Below are positions 1 to 9,160 of a DNA stretch of 64,000 nucleotides, one piece after another. Within the stretch, counting starts at the first letter, position 1. Each line of letters begins with the position of its first letter. The notes beneath the pieces were generated by a model. That model saw only the letters and a list, made by a program, of their open reading frames with translations. It was not told the origin of the DNA and ran no database searches. Position numbers and translations under genes: made by a program. The DNA is taken from NCBI GenBank assembly GCA_036652335.1, contig JAVVWB010000003.1, forward strand, positions 92,509 to 156,508, read 5' to 3'. This DNA comes from JAVVWB01 sp036652335 (GTDB lineage: Bacteria > Synergistota > Synergistia > Synergistales > Synergistaceae).

Positions 1-560
1 GGACGATCAATTATCTTATCAATTACACCAAGATATTTTGATAGAGAATAAACTTCTCCTTTTAGTAAATCTGATAATGGTAGTATATCAACACCTGAGT
101 CACCATGTTTAGTAAAATATCCGTACATTAATTCATCTTTATTTGAAGCACCACAAACCAATGCATTATTTTCTTGAGCTATTACGTATAGAGTGGTCAT
201 TCTCAACCTTGGTTTAATATTAGCTAAAGCTAAAGAAGAAGAAATATTATCTGTAGCATTGATAGAGCTAATAAGTGTATTATATGTTTGTGTCAAATCA
301 ACTTTTTTAACCTGGAATCTAAATTTATCGGCTAACTCTAATGCAAGCTGTTCGTCCAAACTCAAGCTGTGACATGGCATTATAACACCAATAACATTCT
401 CTGGAGATAAGACTTCTGAAAGCAAAACAGACAATAAAGCAGAATCTATACCTCCGCTTATGCCTAAAACAGCTTTAGTTACGCCTATAGCAGAAAATTG
501 TTTTGATATCCAATTCACTAAATTAACATGAAGTTCTTCAGGAGAACGATACTTTAACAC
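1..560 (-). CDS. nadE: NAD+ synthetase, C-terminus outside the window
   Basis: Makes NAD+ from nicotinic acid adenine dinucleotide, ATP and ammonia, the last step of NAD synthesis. The translated 186 residues contain the PP-loop ATP site (LGISGGIDSALLSVLL), a MPCHSLSLDEQ segment and the conserved CGASNKDELMYGYFTKHGD stretch of the family. No glutaminase domain precedes it, so it is the ammonia-dependent type, although a glutaminase partner elsewhere is possible. I choose the GTG at 558-560 because AGGGA lies seven bases upstream and no ATG is available in frame. The reading frame is open at base 1, so the C-terminus is missing. It is the last visible gene of the long minus-strand housekeeping run. 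Confidence 0.88.
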   Translation of the reverse strand, partial: MLKYRSPEELHVNLVNWISKQFSAIGVTKAVLGISGGIDSALLSVLLSEVLSPENVIGVIMPCHSLSLDEQLALELADKFRFQVKKVDLTQTYNTLISSINATDNISSSLALANIKPRLRMTTLYVIAQENNALVCGASNKDELMYGYFTKHGDSGVDILPLSDLLKGEVYSLSKYLGVIDKIIDR

Positions 561-628
561 AAGACCATCCCTAACTCAAATTTACCTCAAAAATTATAAT
601 ATCTTTTAAAGATATTGTAAAAAAAATT

Positions 629-1582
629 TTAAATATTTCCTATGCTTGATACGATTACAGCTTTTATCGTGTGAAGTCTATTTTCAGCCTGGTCAAATAC
701 TTTTGAATAATCAGCTTCAAAAACATCTTCTGTTACTTCATTTCCTTTTACTGCGGGAAGACAATGCATAAATATAAAATTTTCATTCTGGACAGCATCT
801 ATTAACTTGTTATTTACTTGATAAGTAGATAAAAGTTTCATTCGTTCTTTATACTGATTTTCTTCTCCCATTGAAATCCAAACATCTGTGTAAATTACAT
901 CAGCATTTTTTACTGCTTCAAAAGGAGATTCAATTATTTCAATTTTTGCCCCTGATTTACAATTATTTGCAATTTCTATAGCTTCATTTACGTATTTCTC
1001 ATCAGGGAACAACTCTTTTGGTGAACTAATTATAAAATTTAAACCCATTTTTGCTGCACCAAACATTAGTGATATTGCCATATTATTGCGACCATCGCCA
1101 ATATAAACAAATTTAATATTCTTTAAATATCCAAAATGTTCTCTTATTGTCATAAAATCTGCAAGTACTTGAGTTGGATGGTACTCATCTGTTAAACCAT
1201 TCCATACTGGAACGCCTGAATATTTAGCTAAAGTCTCTACAGCTTTTTGGCTAAAACCTCTAAACTCAATTCCATCAAACATACGCCCTAAAACTCGAGC
1301 TGTATCTTTAATATCTTCTTTATAACCTAATTGAATATCATTTTTACCTAAATATTCAGCATGTCCACCTTCATCTGATACTGCAACAACAAATGAGCAT
1401 CTTGTACGAGTAGATGGTTTTTCAAAAATTAGTGCAACATTTTTACCTAAGAGCGTCTTTCCAGATACTCCCATTCTTTTTTTTCTTTTTAATTCTTCTG
1501 CCAATAGTAAGAGATATTCTATCTCTTGAGGTGTATGATTTTTTAGTGTAAGTAAATGTCTTGCTTTTAAATTAATCGGCAT
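629..1582 (-). CDS. argF: Ornithine carbamoyltransferase
   Basis: Catalyses carbamoyl phosphate + ornithine to citrulline, in arginine synthesis or, in reverse, in arginine fermentation. The 317-residue length is normal. Visible signatures are the carbamoyl-phosphate loop EKPSTRTRCSF (about residues 54-64), HPTQVLADFMT and the FMHCLPA loop near residue 272, which holds the catalytic cysteine and separates this enzyme from aspartate carbamoyltransferase. The ATG follows GAGGG at a spacing of seven. No other arginine gene is adjacent. It sits between nadE and ispG on the same strand with short gaps, so it may simply ride on the housekeeping transcript. Anabolic and catabolic (arcB) roles cannot be separated from the sequence. 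Confidence 0.95.
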   Translation of the reverse strand: MPINLKARHLLTLKNHTPQEIEYLLLLAEELKRKKRMGVSGKTLLGKNVALIFEKPSTRTRCSFVVAVSDEGGHAEYLGKNDIQLGYKEDIKDTARVLGRMFDGIEFRGFSQKAVETLAKYSGVPVWNGLTDEYHPTQVLADFMTIREHFGYLKNIKFVYIGDGRNNMAISLMFGAAKMGLNFIISSPKELFPDEKYVNEAIEIANNCKSGAKIEIIESPFEAVKNADVIYTDVWISMGEENQYKERMKLLSTYQVNNKLIDAVQNENFIFMHCLPAVKGNEVTEDVFEADYSKVFDQAENRLHTIKAVIVSSIGNI

Positions 1583-1597
1583 TTCTATCCCTCACAA

Positions 1598-2647
1598 TTA
1601 TGATTTAATATTTAATAGTTTCTTAAGCTCACTAGGAAATGAATCAAAATCTATTGTCTTAATGTATTTACCCTTTTCAAAGAGAATTATACCATCAGGA
1701 GCTCCAGCAACGCCAAAATCTGCTTCAGATGCTTCTCGTGGTCCATTAACTTCACAACCCATTACTGCAATTGTCATACCTTCGCAAGTATTTTCAGGGA
1801 TAGTCGAAGTTACAATCTTTGCTAATTTCATAACATCCGTTCTTTTTCTCCCACAAGTTGGGCAGCTAATTAAATTATATCCACGTTTCCTAATATTAAG
1901 CGATTTTAATATTTCATAAGCAACCTTAATTTCCTCTGAACTTCTCTCAGTTAGGCTTACTCTTATTGTATCCCCTATACCATTTAGTAACATTGATCCA
2001 ATGCCAACTGCACCTTTTACAATTCCGGATGTTCCTAAACCAGCTTCTGTAATACCTATATGGATCGGGTATCTATATTTTTGTGAAAGAAGCTGATTAG
2101 CTCTAATGGTTTCAAGAATAGAACTTGACTTAGCAGAAATAATTATATTATCAAATTTTTCATTTTCTAATATGTGTATTTGTTCTTCAACTGCGTTCAC
2201 AAGCGATAAAACTTTATCTCCTTTAGCCTCTGCTATTTGTTTATTATTTATTGATCCTGAATTTGCCCCGATTCTTATTGTTGAACCAGTTTCTTTGGCA
2301 AGACTAACTATCTCTTGTACTCCACTAGTATTTGATATGTTACCAGGGTTTATTCTAATTGATGGGATCCCCATATCTAAAGCGACTAATGCCAATTTAT
2401 AATCAAAATGGATATCAGCCATTAAAGGAATTCGTGATGTTTTTATAATAGCAGAAAGGTTGTCTGTATAAGAAAGATTGGGTAAGGCAACCCTAATAAG
2501 TTCACAACCAATTTCGTTTAACAAATTAATCTCTTCTATGCATTTTTCTGGATCAGAAAGAGGGAGTTTCAGCATACTTTCAACTCGAACTGGATTATTA
2601 CCGCCAATAGATAAATCTTTGATTTTTACAATTTTTTTACTTCCCAT
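1598..2647 (-). CDS. ispG: 4-hydroxy-3-methylbut-2-enyl diphosphate synthase
   Basis: Converts MEcPP to HMBPP in the non-mevalonate isoprenoid pathway, using a [4Fe-4S] cluster. The 349-residue protein has the TIM-barrel N-terminal half and the cluster-binding C-terminal half with SCPTCGR (Cys about 261 and 264) and MGCEVNGPREASEADFG. AGGTGA precedes the ATG. dxr lies two genes upstream on the same strand, so two enzymes of one pathway are co-transcribed with uppS and cdsA, which consume the products or act on the same membranes. The arrangement dxr-rseP-ispG is common in bacteria. Confidence 0.96.
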   Translation of the reverse strand: MGSKKIVKIKDLSIGGNNPVRVESMLKLPLSDPEKCIEEINLLNEIGCELIRVALPNLSYTDNLSAIIKTSRIPLMADIHFDYKLALVALDMGIPSIRINPGNISNTSGVQEIVSLAKETGSTIRIGANSGSINNKQIAEAKGDKVLSLVNAVEEQIHILENEKFDNIIISAKSSSILETIRANQLLSQKYRYPIHIGITEAGLGTSGIVKGAVGIGSMLLNGIGDTIRVSLTERSSEEIKVAYEILKSLNIRKRGYNLISCPTCGRKRTDVMKLAKIVTSTIPENTCEGMTIAVMGCEVNGPREASEADFGVAGAPDGIILFEKGKYIKTIDFDSFPSELKKLLNIKS

Positions 2648-2661
2648 TATATTCTCACCTA

Positions 2662-3687
2662 TTAAAAGAGTTTCATAATATCTTTAAATGTGATAAAAAT
2701 CATTAAAAATATTAAGAAGATAAAGCCTATGTAATGTATCATTCCTTCATTTTTTTGTGAGAGTTTTTTTCCTGTGATTAACTCTATCACAATAAATATT
2801 GCTCTACCACCATCTAGTGCTGGAAACGGCAATAAGTTTAACAAACCTAAATGCAAATTAATTACAGCTAAAAAGGTGATGAAGGACCAAAAGCCCTGTT
2901 TTATCGCATCTCCTGCAATAATTGCAATTCCAACAGGTCCAACGACTTCACCTTTTACTCTGCCCATAACTAATTCAATAATATCTTTTAAAATCAAATA
3001 TCCCATATTAAATGTATAGGAAAATGACTTGTAAAATGATTCAAATATATTCAAGTCAATCTTTGATGGTTGTACACCTAAAATGCGCCTATTATTGTTA
3101 AGTTTAATTTCAGGATACACCTTAATATTGTGCAAGTTTCGATTTAATTCTACCTCAAAAACATTCTTTGTTAATTTGTTGTTATTAATAATTCTTGATA
3201 TGTCTTTCCATTCATTAACACTCTCACCATTGATAGATAAGATTTTATCTCCTTCTAATATTCCAGAAATAGCAGCAGGTGTATCTGTTACTATTTTGCC
3301 AATAACAGGAGTTTCAAGATTATAAATACCATTTGCTGAGAGATAAAATGCAGTCAAAATTATTGCTAAAGATATATTAACGAAAGCACCAGATACAATA
3401 ATTAAAAGACGTTCCCATGGATCTTTATTATTTAATGATTTTGTTGAATCAATTATTTTAGTTTGATTTTCATTATCCTCGCCCTCTAATTTGACATAAC
3501 CGCCTATTGGTAATGCCCTAAAAGACCAGAGTGTTTCACCAAATTTTTTACTAAAAATTGAAGGCCCCATACCAAAAGAAAACTCATGAACAAAGACATG
3601 CCTAAACTTTGCAGCAATATAGTGGCCACCTTCATGAAATATAACACTGATAGATATAACTATTAAAAATGATATTAAATTTATCAA
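2662..3687 (-). CDS. rseP: Site-2 membrane metalloprotease RseP
   Basis: Intramembrane zinc protease that cleaves membrane-bound anti-sigma factors or signal peptides. The first membrane segment carries the HEGGH zinc motif (HExxH type) at residues 18-22. A single PDZ domain covers about residues 115-190. The second catalytic motif NLLPFPALDGGR lies near residue 288, followed by further hydrophobic helices. At 341 residues it is the short one-PDZ form rather than the two-PDZ E. coli form. It sits four bases downstream of dxr and just upstream of ispG. No anti-sigma factor substrate is encoded nearby. Confidence 0.94.
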   Translation of the reverse strand: MINLISFLIVISISVIFHEGGHYIAAKFRHVFVHEFSFGMGPSIFSKKFGETLWSFRALPIGGYVKLEGEDNENQTKIIDSTKSLNNKDPWERLLIIVSGAFVNISLAIILTAFYLSANGIYNLETPVIGKIVTDTPAAISGILEGDKILSINGESVNEWKDISRIINNNKLTKNVFEVELNRNLHNIKVYPEIKLNNNRRILGVQPSKIDLNIFESFYKSFSYTFNMGYLILKDIIELVMGRVKGEVVGPVGIAIIAGDAIKQGFWSFITFLAVINLHLGLLNLLPFPALDGGRAIFIVIELITGKKLSQKNEGMIHYIGFIFLIFLMIFITFKDIMKLF

Positions 3688-3691
3688 TAAA

Positions 3692-4861
3692 TTACCTCCA
3701 TTTGTTGCACAAATCTATACAAATACGCTGTCCTTCAGAAACAAGCTCAATAGCATCATCAAGTGATTTAGGCGAAGAACCATTCCAAATAGACAAAGTT
3801 CTATCTATTACATTAGGTATATCAGTAAATGATATTTTACCTTTAATAAAACAATCAACTGCAACTTCATCAGCGCCAACCATTAATGGTATGTATGCTC
3901 CAGCAATATCTGCGACATCAAGAGCAATTTTAAAACAAGGGAATTTTATCTTATCGATTTCTTTAAATTCCAATGAGTGCATCTCAAGCTTTTCAATATC
4001 GAAATTTTGATTAATAAGATCAAGTCTTTCAGGATAAGCAAGTGCTGCTGCAACAGGTAATTTCATATCTGGTTTAGAAAACAGCATCTTTATAGTTGTA
4101 TCTTTATATAAAACCATTCCATGAACCAAAGAATTTGGATGTATTAATGCATCAACTTTTTTTGGATGAAGATTAAACAATTGCATAGCCTCTAGACATT
4201 CAATGCCCTTATTCATTAAAGTTGCACTGTCTATCGTTATCTTAGAACCCATTTTCCAGACAGGGTGATCCAATGCTTTTGCAGGAGTTATAGTCTTCAT
4301 CTCTTCAATTGAATAATTTAGAAATGGTCCACCTGAAGCTGTAAGCCAAATTTTAGATATATCATTGTTAGAATCATCACGCAAGCATTGCCAAATTGCA
4401 CTATGTTCACTGTCAATAGGTCTCAATTGACCACTGTACTTAACCAAAGGCATTACCCATTTCCCACCAACAACTATACTTTCTTTATTTGCTAAAGAAA
4501 CATTTTTGCCACTAGTCAGTGCAAATTGCAGAGTTTTTATAGCATTGATTCCAGAAGAGGCAAATATAATATGGTCTATCTCATCATCAAATGCAAATGT
4601 ATTTAAAGATTCCTCACCTATAAGAATATTCTTATCTAAAAAAGATTTGTTTAAATTTTGAGATGTCAAACATAGTTTCTTTACTTTAAATTCAGATGCT
4701 AATTCAATTAATTTCTTATGATCTTTATGTGCCGCAAGTGCTACTACCTTAAACTTATTGGGAAATTTTCTGCAAATATCTAGTACTGATGTACCAACAC
4801 TTCCAGTTGCACCAATTACGGCAACTCTTTGCTGTAAAAATTTATTCATTGATCTAACCAA
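3692..4861 (-). CDS. dxr: 1-deoxy-D-xylulose 5-phosphate reductoisomerase
   Basis: Performs the first committed step of the MEP isoprenoid pathway, converting DXP to MEP with NADPH. The NADPH site GATGSVGTSVLDI is near residue 17. The LANKESIVVGG loop and PIDSEHSAIWQCL (metal and substrate binding) are intact, and the length of 389 residues is typical. Translation could start at residue 1 or at the ATG of MNKFLQQ five codons in; the second fits the family start better. The 5' end overlaps the end of cdsA by eight bases, indicating translational coupling. Confidence 0.95.
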   Translation of the reverse strand: MVRSMNKFLQQRVAVIGATGSVGTSVLDICRKFPNKFKVVALAAHKDHKKLIELASEFKVKKLCLTSQNLNKSFLDKNILIGEESLNTFAFDDEIDHIIFASSGINAIKTLQFALTSGKNVSLANKESIVVGGKWVMPLVKYSGQLRPIDSEHSAIWQCLRDDSNNDISKIWLTASGGPFLNYSIEEMKTITPAKALDHPVWKMGSKITIDSATLMNKGIECLEAMQLFNLHPKKVDALIHPNSLVHGMVLYKDTTIKMLFSKPDMKLPVAAALAYPERLDLINQNFDIEKLEMHSLEFKEIDKIKFPCFKIALDVADIAGAYIPLMVGADEVAVDCFIKGKISFTDIPNVIDRTLSIWNGSSPKSLDDAIELVSEGQRICIDLCNKWR

Positions 4862-5675
4862 TAAGTTCTATAAGTAAAAAAGCTAGAGTTGAATTAATTA
4901 AAATACTATCAAACCTATCAAGGAATCCACCATGTCCTGGGATAAGATGGCTTGAGTCTTTTACACCAGCTTCTCTTTTAAGTAGAGATTCAGCTAAATC
5001 ACCTATTTGGCCTGAAATACCCCATAATCCTCCCAAAAGAACCATTGGAATCAATGAATAAGAGAAATAGAATGCTATGATACCACCCATTAATGCACTA
5101 GCTACGAATCCACCTAGGAATCCTTCCCATGTCTTTTTGGGACTAACATTACTACATAGAAGATTACGCCCTAGTGAACTTCCTATGAAGTATGCAGCTA
5201 CGTCACATGACCATGTACAAAAAAACATAGCACTCAAGAACATCAATCCCATTGGTCTTGTTCTAATTATCATCATAAAAGACCATGGTAAAACAACGTA
5301 AAGTAATCCCACTACAGTTAATCCAGTATTATTAATTGCATCGCTTATATTAGTTTTTTGTTTCTTTATTATTTCAACAAATAGAGAGATAAAAACAACA
5401 GAGGTAATTGCTGTTAACATTGATGTTAGACTTTCATCAAGAGCACAACTTAGAAGCACAAAAACACCTGAAAATAAAATTATATACGGAGAAATATCAT
5501 GTCTTGAAGATAAGAGACAATAGAATTCCCAAAGCGATATTAAAGCAATAACAGAAACGATTGACGCCCAATAATATTCCCCTAAACATATTCCTAATAA
5601 AATAATACCTGTTATAAAAATACTACTAAAAGCTCTAACATATAAGTTAGATAGTTTATTATTAAGCTTTTCCAT
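4854..5675 (-). CDS. cdsA: Phosphatidate cytidylyltransferase
   Basis: Makes CDP-diacylglycerol from phosphatidic acid and CTP at the membrane, feeding all phospholipid synthesis. The protein is a 273-residue polytopic membrane protein with about eight hydrophobic segments. Near its C-terminus it has the family signature, here SPKKTWEGFLGGF followed by GDLAESLLKREAGVKDS and LIPGHGGFLDRFDS. It overlaps uppS upstream by 14 bases and dxr downstream by eight. The uppS-cdsA-dxr-rseP order is a conserved lipid/envelope block in many bacteria. Confidence 0.94.
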   Translation of the reverse strand: MEKLNNKLSNLYVRAFSSIFITGIILLGICLGEYYWASIVSVIALISLWEFYCLLSSRHDISPYIILFSGVFVLLSCALDESLTSMLTAITSVVFISLFVEIIKKQKTNISDAINNTGLTVVGLLYVVLPWSFMMIIRTRPMGLMFLSAMFFCTWSCDVAAYFIGSSLGRNLLCSNVSPKKTWEGFLGGFVASALMGGIIAFYFSYSLIPMVLLGGLWGISGQIGDLAESLLKREAGVKDSSHLIPGHGGFLDRFDSILINSTLAFLLIELIG

Positions 5676-6354
5676 ACCTTCTATCCCTTCTAGAAAACGA
5701 TTTTATCGCTTCTTCTAAGTCTTCTTTCCTCATATCTGGCCAATATTTATCTGTAAAATAGTACTCACTATATGCACCTTGCCATAACAAAAAATTACTC
5801 ATCCTATACTCACCACTAGTGCGAATTAGCAGATCTGGGTCTGGTACATCTGGTAGATATAAATAATCTCTAAAACTTTCTTCAGAAATTTTTTCTACGC
5901 CAGATTCTAAGATTTTATTAACAGCGTTAATTATTTCAGCCCTTCCACCATAGTTGAGACAAACAATCATTTGACACCCATCACAATTCTTTGTTTTTTC
6001 TTCTGCTTCATATAAAAGCTTTTGGATGTCATCTGGTAAAACGGAGATGTTACCAGAAAATCTTATTCTAATGTTTCCATTACATAAGTCATTAAGTTTC
6101 GATTTTATGTAATATCTAAAAAGGCCCATTAGACCTAGGACTTCACCTTTTGGACGTTGCCAATTTTCAGTTGAAAAAGCATATAAAGAAATATATTTAA
6201 TCTTAAGGTCCTTTGCTGCAAACATAATTCTCTCTACAGCCTTAACTCCAGCGTGATGTCCTAAAATTCTAGGTAAATTTCGAGCCTTAGCCCATCTACC
6301 ATTCCCGTCCATTACAAGACCAATATGGTTAATTGTTTTATCAAGTTTATCCAT
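5662..6354 (-). CDS. uppS: Undecaprenyl diphosphate synthase (cis-prenyltransferase)
   Basis: Condenses eight isopentenyl diphosphates onto farnesyl diphosphate to make the C55 lipid carrier used for peptidoglycan and surface glycans. The signature GLVMDGNGRWAKARN near the N-terminus and the C-terminal RTSGEYRMSNFLLWQ/YSEYYF motif are both present. Longer starts (TTG at 6381, GTG at 6378) are possible. The ATG at 6354 is preferred because it gives the usual short N-terminus and only an eight-base overlap with the upstream glycosylase gene. None of the three starts has a strong Shine-Dalgarno sequence. Its lipid product serves the wecA and murA products encoded upstream. Confidence 0.94.
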   Translation of the reverse strand: MDKLDKTINHIGLVMDGNGRWAKARNLPRILGHHAGVKAVERIMFAAKDLKIKYISLYAFSTENWQRPKGEVLGLMGLFRYYIKSKLNDLCNGNIRIRFSGNISVLPDDIQKLLYEAEEKTKNCDGCQMIVCLNYGGRAEIINAVNKILESGVEKISEESFRDYLYLPDVPDPDLLIRTSGEYRMSNFLLWQGAYSEYYFTDKYWPDMRKEDLEEAIKSFSRRDRRYGKA

Positions 6355-7006
6355 ATTTAATGTCACTTGTTTTCTCACCAAATTTTTTAATTGACTGCCA
6401 TTGTTTATTTATCTCCTGGATATCTAACCAAGTTAAGTGCTTAGGGCTACCTTCTTTTGCTGAAGAATTCCTAAGAAGATAGCTTGGATGAAAAATAGGC
6501 ATTATAGCAATACCATTCCAGCTATACCATTTTCCTCTTAGCTTAGTAATACCCTCATTTGTCTTTAATATGGATTTGGTTGGAGTGTTTCCTAATAAAA
6601 CTATTATAGAAGGATTTAATAGAAGAATTTGTGTCTCTAAATATTCCGAACACGAAGCTATTTCTTCTAATGTAGGGACCCTATTTTCGGGAGGCCTACA
6701 TTTAACAATATTAGTTATAAATATTTCGTCCCTATTAATAGAAACAGAAGATAATATTTGAGTTAGAAGTTGACCAGCCTTACCTACAAATGGTTTTGCT
6801 AATTCGTCTTCATCAGCACCAGGAGCTTCACCAATAAACATTATTTTTGATTTAAGGCTACCTTCGCCAAATACAACGTTTATCCTCGTCGTAGAAAGTC
6901 CACACTTAGAGCACTTATTTATCTCATCTCTTAAGTTTAGCCAAATAGTATCTTTTATTTGTTTTATAGCATCGGTGTCTAAGTTAAAAATATTATCTAT
7001 TGGCAT
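6347..7006 (-). CDS. udg: Uracil-DNA glycosylase, family 4 ([4Fe-4S])
   Basis: Removes uracil from DNA in base excision repair. Four cysteines match the cluster ligands of family 4 enzymes: CSKC near residue 33, the TNIVKCRPPENR cysteine, and ASCSEYL about 16 residues later. The catalytic motif GEAPGADEDELAKPFVGKAG (active-site Glu) and the HPSYLLR motif are present. The length of 219 residues is typical. The gene abuts the upstream ATPase/Asp23 gene with no spacer and overlaps uppS, so it is inside the same transcript. Family 4 is common in anaerobes and thermophiles. Confidence 0.93.
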   Translation of the reverse strand: MPIDNIFNLDTDAIKQIKDTIWLNLRDEINKCSKCGLSTTRINVVFGEGSLKSKIMFIGEAPGADEDELAKPFVGKAGQLLTQILSSVSINRDEIFITNIVKCRPPENRVPTLEEIASCSEYLETQILLLNPSIIVLLGNTPTKSILKTNEGITKLRGKWYSWNGIAIMPIFHPSYLLRNSSAKEGSPKHLTWLDIQEINKQWQSIKKFGEKTSDIKYG

Positions 7007-7843
7007 TTATATAAGTACCTCCGATACAATTATATCCACTTTTTTGACATCTAAACCTGTGAAATATTTTACACTTGCTCCCACTCTGTTTTTTAACGAT
7101 TTTGCAAGTGTAATAAAATTCAATTCACCTATCTGCATTTTTAGTTTTATTTGAATAACAATACTTTCTTCCATAGCTGAAATATCTATTTCTTCTATTT
7201 TAACAACCTGTTCTGACCTTGTTGCAACAAAATTTATTAATTGTTCAAGTGCCTCAGGTTCAATATGGACATTACCTAAAAAGCTAAAAGGTGGTCTAAC
7301 TATTGTTTTTTCACCTTCAGCTTGATTTCTTGACTTCCAAAATACTCTTAACTGTCCAACCAATTTACCTGCAAAATTCTTTCTGACTAAAACATGGGAA
7401 ACAGGGATAACGTGTTGTCCTTTTGAAAAACGTTCTGTCCTTGCTTTTGAAATCTCTTCTTCCGTCGCGATTTCATTAATCCTAATAATTCTCTCAGGGT
7501 CGTTTAAACCTAGTTTTCTTAGAATACGAGTTACCATAGTATCTGATGTTGCAATTAACATAACCGAACAAGGCTGATGAGCACAAAAAAATGAGATAAC
7601 TTCTTCTTTATGATCATTAAATTCAAAAAGAGCTCTTCTAATTGCACTAACTTGGTTTCTCTCAGATTTAGCACTTTTACCGCAAACTATACTTCCTTTG
7701 TGTATTATTAATCCATCGTCAATTATATAATCTGCATCTAATAAAGAAGCAACATATTGGGCACGATAACTTTTACCGGTCCCAGCTGGACCGATAAAAG
7801 CAAATACCTTTACACCGTTTAATAAAGAAGTATCTAAATCCAT
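7007..7843 (-). CDS. P-loop ATPase fused to a C-terminal Asp23/Gls24-like domain
   Basis: About the first 170 residues form a P-loop NTPase domain with Walker A GPAGTGKS near residue 17. It has a DADYIIDDGLII segment and a CSVMLIATSDT strand that looks like a hydrolysis-side strand. The last ~90 residues (ALEQLINFVATRSEQ to DVKKVDIIVSEVLI) resemble the Asp23/Gls24 fold, including the ending in which one strand carries VKKVDIIV. No function is known to me. The ATG at 7843 has GGTGG upstream; a TTG nine bases earlier is an alternative. It lies between murA and udg without gaps. Asp23 proteins are membrane-associated stress or lipid-linked proteins in Gram-positive bacteria, so an envelope role is possible but inferred. 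Confidence 0.7.
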   Translation of the reverse strand: MDLDTSLLNGVKVFAFIGPAGTGKSYRAQYVASLLDADYIIDDGLIIHKGSIVCGKSAKSERNQVSAIRRALFEFNDHKEEVISFFCAHQPCSVMLIATSDTMVTRILRKLGLNDPERIIRINEIATEEEISKARTERFSKGQHVIPVSHVLVRKNFAGKLVGQLRVFWKSRNQAEGEKTIVRPPFSFLGNVHIEPEALEQLINFVATRSEQVVKIEEIDISAMEESIVIQIKLKMQIGELNFITLAKSLKNRVGASVKYFTGLDVKKVDIIVSEVLI

Positions 7844-7865
7844 CTTTGTCAACCACCATATACTA

Positions 7866-9125
7866 TTAATCTACATAAACTATATCTGCACCTAGAGAGA
7901 TTAATTTTTCTAGCATGTTTTCATAACCTCTCCACACATGATGTAAATCTGTAACAATTGTTTCCCCTTCTGCAGCTAAGCCCATTAATATTAAAGCAGC
8001 ACCAGCACGTAAGTTTGACGCTTGGACTGTAGTACCATTTATCTTTTGAACTCCAGTAATCAAAGCGACATTATCTTGGAGTTCAATTTTGGCTCCCATT
8101 TTTTTAAACTCATTAATATGTAGCAAACGAGAATCAAAAACACTCTCAGTTACGACACTATTCCCTTTTGCAAGCGTTAATAATGCCATAAATTGAGGCT
8201 GAGCATCTGTAGGAAACCCTGGATGTGGCAATGTCTTTATTGATACCGCATTCAAGAATGTAGAATTTTTCTGGGCAGTTATTTCATTGTCTGTATAAGA
8301 AAAATTTACCCCACATTCAGACAATTTACTGACGATTGAATCTAAATATGATTCATTTATTCCTCTTACAGTAACAGTACCACCTGTAATAAGTCCCGCA
8401 ATTAAATATGTAGCTGCTTCAATTCTGTCAGGAATGATAGAAGATGAAGCAGAATGCAGTTCATCTTGTCCTATAATTTTAATAACAGATGTTCCAGCTC
8501 CATAAATTTTAGCTCCCATAGCAATTAAAACATCTGCTAAATTAACAATTTCAGGTTCTTTTGCTGCATTTTGAATTATGGTTGTTCCATCAGCTAAGGT
8601 TGCCGCCATCATCAGATTTTCAGTCGCTCCAACTGATGGGAATTCGAGATCTATATTCGCTGATTTTAAATGTTTTACAGTTGCATAGACTGATCCATTC
8701 TTTAAATCAATTTCAGCACCCATTTTTATTAAACCCTTGAGATGAAAATCTAAAGGTCTGCTTCCTAGTACACAACCACCAGGTAAGGGTAATATCGCAG
8801 AACCACACCTTGCAACAAGTGGTCCCAAGACTAAAGAAGAAGCCCTCATCTTGCGAACCAATTCAACCGGTGCATCAAAATTAAGTTTCTCTGAAACTGT
8901 AATTTTCATAAAATTATTTTTAAAATAGACATCTGCCCCTAGGTGTCTTAGTAAATCACACATAGTATGGACATCATACAAATCTGGTACATTCGATAGT
9001 TCAAGTGTATTATTTTTCAATAAAATGGATGCTGCCATAATCGGCAACGCAGCATTCTTAGCACCTTGAACATTTACAGTACCATTTAGTGATTTTTTAC
9101 CCTTTATTAAGATTTTTTCGTGCAA
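7866..9125 (-). CDS. murA: UDP-N-acetylglucosamine 1-carboxyvinyltransferase
   Basis: First committed step of peptidoglycan synthesis: transfers enolpyruvate from PEP to UDP-GlcNAc. The active-site cysteine sits in PGGCVLGSRPLDFHLKG, so the enzyme should be of the fosfomycin-sensitive type. The usual N-terminal KG...L.G.V.VQGAKNAALPIMAA is present, and NLRAGAALILMGLAAEG occurs near the C-terminus. The start is the TTG at 9123-9125, because GGAGTG lies eight bases upstream; a TTG eight codons earlier has no ribosome site. It is followed by wecB and wecA upstream, giving a small block of UDP-GlcNAc enzymes. Confidence 0.95.
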   Translation of the reverse strand: MHEKILIKGKKSLNGTVNVQGAKNAALPIMAASILLKNNTLELSNVPDLYDVHTMCDLLRHLGADVYFKNNFMKITVSEKLNFDAPVELVRKMRASSLVLGPLVARCGSAILPLPGGCVLGSRPLDFHLKGLIKMGAEIDLKNGSVYATVKHLKSANIDLEFPSVGATENLMMAATLADGTTIIQNAAKEPEIVNLADVLIAMGAKIYGAGTSVIKIIGQDELHSASSSIIPDRIEAATYLIAGLITGGTVTVRGINESYLDSIVSKLSECGVNFSYTDNEITAQKNSTFLNAVSIKTLPHPGFPTDAQPQFMALLTLAKGNSVVTESVFDSRLLHINEFKKMGAKIELQDNVALITGVQKINGTTVQASNLRAGAALILMGLAAEGETIVTDLHHVWRGYENMLEKLISLGADIVYVD

Positions 9126-9160
9126 AATAATTTCACTCCAGTCAAACAAATAGGTGGTAA

